Assembly (NCBI GenBank): GCA_944384295.1
Contig: CALWSU010000018.1
Location: 1 to 40,442 of the forward strand
Direction of reading: 5' to 3'
From: an uncultured Lachnospiraceae bacterium
Lineage (GTDB): Bacteria > Bacillota > Clostridia > Lachnospirales > Anaerotignaceae
Length of the DNA stretch: 40,442 bases
Each line of letters begins with the position of its first letter. The first letter of the stretch is position 1. A program made the translations under genes and the position numbers. Below are positions 34,592 to 40,442 of this stretch, piece by piece. Below the pieces are notes generated by a model. That model was not told where the DNA came from, did no database searches, and saw nothing but the letters and a program-made list of their open reading frames with translations.

Positions 34592-36223
34592 TTATACTGC
34601 ATCAAAAAATAATTTCATATCATCTTCTACAGTACCAATTCCTGCAATACCAAATTGTTCCACCAAAACTTTTGCAACATTTGGAGAGAGGAAAGCAGGC
34701 AATGTAGGTCCTAAGTGAATATTTTTCACACCCAAATACAACAGTGCAAGCAATACAATCACCGCTTTTTGTTCATACCATGCAATATTATAGATAATTG
34801 GCAAATCGTTAATATCTTCTAAACCAAACACTTCTTTGAGTTTGAGCGCAATGACTGCCAGGGAATAGCTGTCATTACATTGTCCAGCGTCTAACACACG
34901 AGGGATACCGCCAATATCACCCAAATCCAATTTATTATATTTATACTTTGCACAGCCAGCTGTCAAAATAACAGTGTCTTTTGGCAATGCTTTTGCAAAA
35001 TCGGTATAATAATTTCGTTTTGGACTACGTCCATCACAACCAGCCATCACCACAAATTTTTTGATGGCACCACTTTTCACGGCTTCTACAATTTTGTCAG
35101 CCAATGCCAAAACCTGATGATGTGCAAAACCGCCTACGATTTCGCCTGTTTCGATTTCTTTGGGCGCAGGGCATTTTTTCGCATGCTCTATGATAACGGA
35201 AAAATCTTTTTCTTCTCCCACACCACCAGGAATATGGGTACAGCCTGTAAAACCAACGGCACCAGTGGTATATACTCTATCACGATAACTTTCCAAAGGT
35301 GGTACCAAACAATTTGTTGTCAACAAAATAGGTCCTTGGAAAGATTCAAATTCTTCTTTTTGTTTCCACCATGCATTACCATAATTGCCTGCAAAATGGC
35401 TATATTTTTGGAATGCTGGATAATAATGTGCTGGTAACATTTCAGAATGGGTATATACATCTACGCCTGTACCTTCTGTTTGTTGCAGCAACATTTCCAA
35501 ATCTCTTAAGTCATGACCTGAAACTAGAATACCAGGATTTTTACGCACACCAATATTTACTTTTGTAATTTGAGGATTGCCATATGCGCCTGTATTGGCT
35601 GCGTCCAACATTGCCATAACATCTACGCCGTATTTGCCGGTTTCTAATGTCAAAGCGAACAGGTCTTCCATCTGTAAACTATCATCTAATGTTTTTGCTA
35701 AAGTTTCTTGCAAAAACGCATCAATTTCTTCACTGCGTTTTCCTAAAGCATTTGCATGTTTATTGTATGCTGCCATACCTTTTAGACCATATACAATCAT
35801 TTCACGCAAACTGCGAATATCTTCGTTTTCTGTCGCCAATACACCAACTTCTGCCGCTTTTTTGTCAAATGTGCTTTCGTCTGTTTCCTTGTACTGTGCC
35901 GCTTCAGACAAAGTGGTATCTGTTGGCAATTTTGCGCGCAATGCTTCTTTGCAATTTATAGTTTCTACAATACGTTGTGAAATTTTTGCATCATCAAAAT
36001 TGGCATTTGTAATTGTAATGAATAAATTTTCTGTTACCAAAGAATTGACGTCTGCTGTGACTTCGATACCTGCTTTGCGTAATTTGGTAGTCACTTCAGA
36101 CAATCCTTTTGTGACATAAATCAGTAAATCTTGCAATCCTGCGGTTTGTGAGGTTTTTCCGCATACCCCTACACGTGTACAACCTTTACAACCTGCGGTT
36201 TCTTGACATTGAAAACAAAACAT
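34592..36223 (-). CDS. hcp: Hybrid cluster protein (hydroxylamine reductase / NO-responsive), class I
   Basis: Cytoplasmic iron-sulfur protein of 543 residues that reduces hydroxylamine or nitric oxide and mediates nitrosative stress responses. The N-terminal cluster cysteines C3-x2-C6-x8-C15-x5-C21 match class I proteins of strict anaerobes. Hybrid-cluster ligands are visible: the His/Glu region [29 protein letters not shown], the cysteine in [10 protein letters not shown] and [16 protein letters not shown] precedes the ATG by nine bases. It follows the cupin gene by 23 bases; no hcr reductase gene is adjacent. A palindrome and a ribosome-site-masking stem lie before the cupin gene. Confidence 0.96.
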   Translation of the reverse strand: MFCFQCQETAGCKGCTRVGVCGKTSQTAGLQDLLIYVTKGLSEVTTKLRKAGIEVTADVNSLVTENLFITITNANFDDAKISQRIVETINCKEALRAKLPTDTTLSEAAQYKETDESTFDKKAAEVGVLATENEDIRSLREMIVYGLKGMAAYNKHANALGKRSEEIDAFLQETLAKTLDDSLQMEDLFALTLETGKYGVDVMAMLDAANTGAYGNPQITKVNIGVRKNPGILVSGHDLRDLEMLLQQTEGTGVDVYTHSEMLPAHYYPAFQKYSHFAGNYGNAWWKQKEEFESFQGPILLTTNCLVPPLESYRDRVYTTGAVGFTGCTHIPGGVGEEKDFSVIIEHAKKCPAPKEIETGEIVGGFAHHQVLALADKIVEAVKSGAIKKFVVMAGCDGRSPKRNYYTDFAKALPKDTVILTAGCAKYKYNKLDLGDIGGIPRVLDAGQCNDSYSLAVIALKLKEVFGLEDINDLPIIYNIAWYEQKAVIVLLALLYLGVKNIHLGPTLPAFLSPNVAKVLVEQFGIAGIGTVEDDMKLFFDAV

Positions 36224-36246
36224 ACTTTACAATCTCCTTTCAAATT

Positions 36247-36606
36247 TCAAACTTTTTTCGACTCTGTTTCATTCGGAAAAATAACAGTCAAAAGCATCTT
36301 AAACGCTTCTTGTCCATATACAGCATGTGGTTTTCCTGCCGGCATGACCAAAGACTGTCCTGCTTCCACAAGATATTCTGCCCCATCTATCGTAAATTTT
36401 CCCACACCTTCTAAAACTGTTACCATAGCATCTCCATGAGAAGCATGTGTGCTAATTTCTTCATCTTTATCAAACGCAAATACTGTCAAACTGACTGCTG
36501 GATTTTGCGCCAAGGTTTTGCTGACAACCTGTCCCGGCTGTACTGCTACCGTATCTGCCAAACGTAATACACTTTCATGTGGTATATTTTTGATATATCC
36601 TTTCAT
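36247..36606 (-). CDS. Small cupin-domain protein preceding hcp
   Basis: 119-residue single cupin barrel. Motif 1 is HASHGDAMVTVLEGVGKFTI, with the His and Glu metal ligands only partly matching G(X)5HXH; motif 2 is AGQSLVMPAGKPHAV with the third His. Such proteins bind a metal and a small molecule, but their reactions vary widely. GGGTGA lies seven bases before the ATG and can be masked by an upstream complement (36668-36674). It is the first gene of a two-gene unit with hcp; cupin-hcp pairing occurs in other anaerobes, so a part in redox or nitrosative stress is plausible but not shown. Confidence 0.9.
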   Translation of the reverse strand: MKGYIKNIPHESVLRLADTVAVQPGQVVSKTLAQNPAVSLTVFAFDKDEEISTHASHGDAMVTVLEGVGKFTIDGAEYLVEAGQSLVMPAGKPHAVYGQEAFKMLLTVIFPNETESKKV

Positions 36607-36608
36607 AA

Positions 36609-36674
36609 AAAAATCACCCTTTCCGTAAATGGTGTTCTGTGTTTCTATGCACTCATCATATCGGATTGGGTGAT
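36609..36674 (-). promoter_or_regulatory. Leader stem that can mask the cupin ribosome binding site
   Basis: On the minus strand ATCACCC (36674-36668) is perfectly complementary to GGGTGAT (36619-36613), which contains the Shine-Dalgarno sequence. The stem continues after a 2x2 internal loop with TCC/GGA. The enclosed loop is about 40 bases. Confidence 0.5.
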
Positions 36675-36682
36675 CTATGACC

Positions 36683-36715
36683 GTTGTAATTACAACATTT
36701 TTATATTTTATTCAA
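36683..36715 (-). promoter_or_regulatory. Cupin-hcp promoter with palindromic operator over the -10
   Basis: TTGAAT (36710-36715), 17 bases, TAATTA (36687-36692) on the minus strand. The -10 lies inside the perfect 14-bp palindrome GTTGTAATTACAAC (36683-36696), a position typical for a repressor. It is not an exact match to any operator I can name with confidence. Confidence 0.5.
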
Positions 36716-37676
36716 AAGGATACTTGATGCCCCATGCTGCACGCAAGCTATCCATCCATTCCATCATACACAATATTTCCGTATGCGGCATTTGTGTACA
36801 TTCTATTTTTCCCGCTTTTATCGCTTGCATACTAGCGCGCACCTCATCTTCAAAACCTGTGATTTGCGGCGGCATCTGGATACTTTCTACTAAATTTCTT
36901 GCATTATCATAAATACAAACGCGATTTACATTATTGATATTTTCTGCAATCAGATACCCTTTGGTACCATACACAATACCAGCTTGTTCTGTTGCACCTA
37001 ACATACCACTATGTGCCATTGCTAATGTACCGTTCTCATATTCCAATGTAATGGCATTCATGGCATCAACACCTGTTTCCGTTTTGACACAGCAGGATTG
37101 CATATGACGTACTTTTGTGCCCAAAACCATCGCAATAAAATTGAGTGTATATACCCCTACATCTAGCAATGCACCACCAGCCAAAGCAGGGTCTGTTAAG
37201 CGTGGTACATCTTTGATATCATATCCTAAATTTGCTGTCACAAAATTGACTTTCCCAATTTTTCCAGCAGCAATGGCTTCCTCTATGATATAACGAGATG
37301 GCATATAGCGTGTCCAGATGGCTTCTGCCACAAATACGCCCATCTTTTTGGATAGTTCTAAAATCTCTTTTGCTTGCGCAGCATTTGCCGTAAATGCTTT
37401 TTCACACAACACTGGTTTTTGATGTGTCAAACAAAGTTTCATACAGTCATAATGATGTGAATGTGGTGTTGCAATATAAATCAATTCTACTTCTGGGTCT
37501 TGTACCAATGCTTCATAGCTGCCATATGCTTTTTGGATTTCAAATTTTTCTGCGAATATTTGCGCTCGTTCCAAATCTCTGGCAGCAATAGCATAACCAG
37601 TTGCGTCTTCCATATGCTGAATGGTATATGCCATTTTTTCGGCAATGTGACCAGCACCCATAATTCCGATTTTCAT
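36708..37676 (-). CDS. Gfo/Idh/MocA-family NAD(P)-dependent oxidoreductase
   Basis: Cytoplasmic dehydrogenase of 322 residues. The N-terminal Rossmann fold has GIMGAGHIAEKMA, followed by the family motifs YIATPHSHHYD and the catalytic Lys in PVLCEKAFTAN. GGALLDVGVYTLNF supplies later active-site residues. It resembles the trans-1,2-dihydrobenzene-1,2-diol dehydrogenase/sugar dehydrogenase subgroup, whose substrates are usually sugars, inositols or their derivatives; none can be assigned here. ATG 37676 is ten bases after AGGAG; the longer frame begins with a GTG that overlaps that site. Monocistronic by its context, upstream of the cupin gene on the same strand. Confidence 0.92.
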   Translation of the reverse strand: MKIGIMGAGHIAEKMAYTIQHMEDATGYAIAARDLERAQIFAEKFEIQKAYGSYEALVQDPEVELIYIATPHSHHYDCMKLCLTHQKPVLCEKAFTANAAQAKEILELSKKMGVFVAEAIWTRYMPSRYIIEEAIAAGKIGKVNFVTANLGYDIKDVPRLTDPALAGGALLDVGVYTLNFIAMVLGTKVRHMQSCCVKTETGVDAMNAITLEYENGTLAMAHSGMLGATEQAGIVYGTKGYLIAENINNVNRVCIYDNARNLVESIQMPPQITGFEDEVRASMQAIKAGKIECTQMPHTEILCMMEWMDSLRAAWGIKYPFE

Positions 37677-37797
37677 ATGATTCACTCTCCTCTTAATGTC
37701 GCTTCACATTTTGTATCTATCATAACACAAACGACACAAAAAAGAAAACAAGCGACTAAAGTTTCTGGATTTTGCACATAAATCATAGAATATACTT

Positions 37798-37826
37798 TTG
37801 ACATGGCGCCTTTTGGCATGTAAAAT
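37798..37826 (+). promoter_or_regulatory. Consensus sigma-A promoter of apbE
   Basis: TTGACA (37798-37803), 17 bases, TAAAAT (37821-37826). It gives a leader of about 105 bases before the apbE start at 37938. One of the best sigma-A promoters in the window. Confidence 0.75.
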
Positions 37827-37937
37827 AATAGATAGAAATTCATCTGTATCACAACGAAATCTACCCTTTCTGAATCAAAGGCATAGACGATAGATGACAA
37901 AAAATTTATGATTTTATGTAAAGGAGTCTATATTATC

Positions 37938-39011
37938 ATGAAACGAATCATCTGCATATTCTTGCTGTTTGCGATGCTTTTTGCAGTCAGCGGTTGTTCG
38001 CAAAGGGAATTGGCACAACAACAACTCGCGCAAGCCAAAGAAGAAAATCGTCATGAAGCAACTACATTTGCTATGGATACCATTATGACATTAACAGTAT
38101 ATGATGAAAACGGCGAACAAATTTTGATTGACGCAGAACAAAGAATCCGCGAATTAGAACGCTTATTCTCTGTTACAATCGAAAACAGCGAAATTTCACA
38201 ATTAAATCAAAATGCGGGCATTTCTCCAGTATCTATCTCAACTGACACCATACAGATTTTGCAAGCAGCAAAAGATATTTCTGCTTTGACCAATGGTTGT
38301 TATGATATGACCATATCTCCTGTGGTGAAGTTATGGGGATTTACAGAAGACGCACATCATGTGCCAACGCAAGCAGAATTAGATACAAAATTGCCTTTGG
38401 TCGATTTTTCAAAAGTGATACTTTCTCAGGAAGAACAAACCGCATTTTTGGAAAACAGCGGTATGGCAGTTGATTTGGGTGGAATCGCAAAAGGATATAC
38501 TTCTGATGCTGTTACCAACTTGATGCGACAATCTGGTGTAAAGTCTGCTTTGATTTGGTTGGGCGGCAATATCTCTGCATTAGGCAACAAACCAGATGGC
38601 ACACCATGGAAAATCGCTGTCGAAAATCCATTAGACAGTTCCGATTATGTAGGATTGATTGAAGTCACAGATAAATCTGTCATCACATCGGGTGGATACC
38701 AACGTTATTTTGAACAAGACGGCAAGCGCTATCACCACATTATAGACCCTGCTACAGGCTATCCTGCGGAAAATGGCTTATTATCCGTTACCATCATATC
38801 GGAAAACGGCACAAAAGCGGATGCACTTTCGACTGCTTTGTTTGTCATGGGTTTGGAAGACGCTTTGACATTCTGGCGGCAAAGCGATGATTTTGAAGCG
38901 ATATTTGTCACAAACGATGGACGTGTCATTGCTACCGAAGGCATTGCAAATGATTTTAGCTTTGAAGGGGTAGACAATGACTTTGTATACGAAACCGCAA
39001 AAAGACAATAA
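37938..39011 (+). CDS. apbE: FAD:protein FMN transferase, lipoprotein
   Basis: Extracytoplasmic enzyme (357 residues) that attaches FMN covalently to threonine or serine of target flavoproteins (Rnf, Nqr or FMN-binding-domain proteins). Lipoprotein signal with lipobox VSGC (Cys about 20). Motifs in order: FAMDTIMTLTVYD, VDLGGIAKGYTSDA with the FAD-binding GIAKG, WLGGNISALG, VENPLD, SVITSGGYQRYF, HHIIDPATGYPA and DALSTALFVMG with the magnesium Asp. Start ATG 37938 follows AAAGGAG by 11 bases. No obvious target flavoprotein lies within the window; the next gene, 24 bases on, is a small membrane protein. Confidence 0.95.
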   Translation: MKRIICIFLLFAMLFAVSGCSQRELAQQQLAQAKEENRHEATTFAMDTIMTLTVYDENGEQILIDAEQRIRELERLFSVTIENSEISQLNQNAGISPVSISTDTIQILQAAKDISALTNGCYDMTISPVVKLWGFTEDAHHVPTQAELDTKLPLVDFSKVILSQEEQTAFLENSGMAVDLGGIAKGYTSDAVTNLMRQSGVKSALIWLGGNISALGNKPDGTPWKIAVENPLDSSDYVGLIEVTDKSVITSGGYQRYFEQDGKRYHHIIDPATGYPAENGLLSVTIISENGTKADALSTALFVMGLEDALTFWRQSDDFEAIFVTNDGRVIATEGIANDFSFEGVDNDFVYETAKRQ

Positions 39012-39035
39012 AAAACAACAGAAAGGTGGAACCCT

Positions 39036-39317
39036 ATGAAACGATTTTTTGATTGGATCAATGATTACATTTCCGGATTGGACTGGAAAGATTTGGCTTG
39101 TATCAAGCTATGTACTGCGGCATTTGGTGTTTTGATTGGGCTGTTCATACAAAAGAGATATAAAAAAGCCGCTGCGATTTTGAGCAGCATTGTATTTATT
39201 AATACCGCAGCATACACTTTATACCCTTTGCTCAAACAACTTTGTCCACATTGTCGAAAAGCCAATACACAGCCAGAAGAAGAAGGTTTTGTGATGCGCA
39301 TTATTTCTGAAGATTAA
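39036..39317 (+). CDS. Small membrane protein downstream of apbE
   Basis: 93 residues with two predicted membrane helices (about 22-39 and 46-64). The N-terminal half (WNDY-like DWKDLACIKLCTAAFGVLIGL) resembles, from memory, a short clostridial family often labelled as a phosphate transporter permease; that label looks unfounded because the protein is far too small. A CPHC pair at about residues 72-75 could bind metal or form a disulfide. Its gene begins 24 bases after apbE, AAAGGTGG being a weak ribosome site, and is followed by a terminator, so it is probably cotranscribed with apbE. Confidence 0.75.
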   Translation: MKRFFDWINDYISGLDWKDLACIKLCTAAFGVLIGLFIQKRYKKAAAILSSIVFINTAAYTLYPLLKQLCPHCRKANTQPEEEGFVMRIISED

Positions 39318-39326
39318 AAAATATGT

Positions 39327-39367
39327 AAAATAGGCTGTTGCACCAATATGTGCACAGCCTATTTTTT
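39327..39367. terminator. Bidirectional intrinsic terminator
   Basis: AAAATAGGCTGT-t-GCAC (39327-39343) pairs with GTGCACAGCCTATTTTTT (39350-39367). It ends the apbE transcript and, on the other strand, the DUF3137 gene that stops at 39382. Confidence 0.85.
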
Positions 39368-39381
39368 ATGTAAATCATTTC

Positions 39382-40341
39382 TTATTCTACCAAAATTTCT
39401 TTTGCTTTTTGGATAAATTTTGCATCTTCTGTTATTTTTGCTGTTTGGTCTGCGACAGGCTGATCGATATTTGCATCGAACATACTATCTCTGCTCACTG
39501 CAACAAAAAGCTTTTGATCACGAAATACAACAGATATTTGACCCTGAATAGCATCTGCAAAACGCATGATTTTTTCCATACGTTGTGGTGTCAATATATA
39601 GTAAGCATTATGTTCGTCAGTAGCATATATACTAAAACGGCTATTGAAAGTTTCATTTTCTGTATGGATTTCATGTTCTGCCTTCCAGCCAATCATATGC
39701 GACATAGACTTTTTTTCAAAAATCTGAAGATGTCCATTGCTTTTTTTTCTGTCATCAAATTGCTCCAGACAGAGCATCTGTCCATGAAATCGCTCTTCCA
39801 AGTGTTTCCTTTTATTGATACGAACCATTACATATGTGGTAACATCACTGATTTGAAATCTGACATTTTCATATGTTCCCACAAGCAAATCCTCACTATC
39901 ATAATATCGTTGTTCTCCACAATCCACTGCTGCTGCATTTCTTACATCGTCCCAAGTAAAACCGCCATTGGGTACATATTGCAGTTGCGCGAAACCTTGG
40001 ATCGCACCTATGATTTGCAATACATATCTTGATTTAAATGCAGTATTAAATTTATCATAGGAGTGCCTTACCACGACAAGCCATAAAAATACAAATGTTG
40101 CGATTGCCAAAATCACTGCTACAATCACTAATATGACAAGAAAAAGGGCAGACATTTTTTCTTCCAAAATGACAGAGGTCCCTTTTTCCTGAATCATAGC
40201 AATATACTCCATCATGGCAATATAAAACGGCGACAAATAAAGGAGCAATGCAACGATAGAGAATACTATGACTATTTTCTCCATTTTTTTTGCTTTTTTG
40301 CGCATGTTTTCCAACTGTTCTGCACTGATATCATTTTTCAT
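39382..40341 (-). CDS. DUF3137 membrane protein
   Basis: 319 residues. Two membrane helices (about 22-45 and 67-92) are followed by a soluble domain with the DUF3137 signature: FNSRFSIYATDEHNAYYILTP and later QISVVFRDQKLFVAVS. Residues 110-180 include YDSEDLLVGTYENVRFQIS, also typical. The function of the family is unknown. GGTGAGG lies seven bases before ATG 40341. It is separate from the apbE unit (convergent). The last 101 bases (40342-40442) hold its upstream region; I see no clear promoter there. Confidence 0.85.
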   Translation of the reverse strand: MKNDISAEQLENMRKKAKKMEKIVIVFSIVALLLYLSPFYIAMMEYIAMIQEKGTSVILEEKMSALFLVILVIVAVILAIATFVFLWLVVVRHSYDKFNTAFKSRYVLQIIGAIQGFAQLQYVPNGGFTWDDVRNAAAVDCGEQRYYDSEDLLVGTYENVRFQISDVTTYVMVRINKRKHLEERFHGQMLCLEQFDDRKKSNGHLQIFEKKSMSHMIGWKAEHEIHTENETFNSRFSIYATDEHNAYYILTPQRMEKIMRFADAIQGQISVVFRDQKLFVAVSRDSMFDANIDQPVADQTAKITEDAKFIQKAKEILVE

Positions 40342-40442
40342 GCTGTATCCTCACCTTAATCGAACTGATTCTGTTACGTTAATATGAATTGATACCTTCT
40401 CTTTCTTGATATATTATGGAAATGAGAATAGTTTTCTTTTAC

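Noticed and set aside
38014..38036. TTGGCAC near the apbE start as a second sigma-54 promoter
   Set aside because: The -12 GC is not at the required spacing and the site lies within the coding sequence; a consensus sigma-A promoter is present upstream.

Overview
The window comes from a low-GC Gram-positive anaerobe, most probably a clostridial gut-type bacterium of the Lachnospirales (inference). The reasons are AT-rich intergenic DNA, strong AGGAGG ribosome binding sites, a class I hybrid cluster protein, a HemZ-type coproporphyrinogen enzyme, lipoprotein-type solute-binding proteins, a YesM/YesN-type two-component system and an oxygen-independent metabolism. Most genes are on the minus strand. 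I see no rRNA, tRNA, CRISPR array, insertion sequence or prophage. The first gene (fba) is cut by the left edge.

Layout. 1-8.2 kb: class II fructose-bisphosphate aldolase, then (reading leftwards) relA-dtd-hemZ with a structured leader before relA, a GH3 lipoprotein (NagZ-like) and a sigma-54 activator. 8.3-12.1 kb: a three-gene hydantoin/dihydropyrimidine operon (M20 carbamoyl-amino-acid hydrolase, dihydropyrimidinase, DUF1097 membrane protein). A textbook -24/-12 promoter precedes it, with two identical palindromes at enhancer distance and a terminator at its end. 12.2-14.6 kb, plus strand: ttcA-like tRNA thiolase, Xer-type recombinase and CoA-pyrophosphatase-like Nudix. 14.7-17.6 kb: an isochorismatase-family hydrolase with an unknown partner, divergent from an SsuBC-type ABC importer that has no binding protein.

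17.7-33.6 kb is one large galactose locus, all on the minus strand. Transcription order is AraC-type response regulator, YesM-type kinase, two membrane-anchored sugar-binding proteins, mglB, mglA, mglC, a small coiled-coil membrane protein, galK, galE, galT, ROK glucokinase and galM. It reads as sense, import and metabolise galactose: the binding proteins and kinase sense it outside, MglBAC imports it, and the Leloir enzymes convert it. The mglB leader carries an intrinsic terminator that a competing stem could disrupt. The regulator gene has a tandem 8-bp repeat right after its -10 box.

33.7-40.4 kb: a TPR-like membrane protein, a cupin-hcp operon (nitrosative stress) whose leader can sequester the ribosome binding site, a Gfo/Idh/MocA oxidoreductase, an ApbE flavinyltransferase with a small membrane protein, and a DUF3137 protein.

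The observations most worth following are the membrane-anchored binding-protein/kinase sensory set for galactose, the sigma-54 hydantoin operon with its paired palindromes, and the three structured leaders (relA, mglB, cupin-hcp). All functional calls come from reading motifs and context; no database search was possible.
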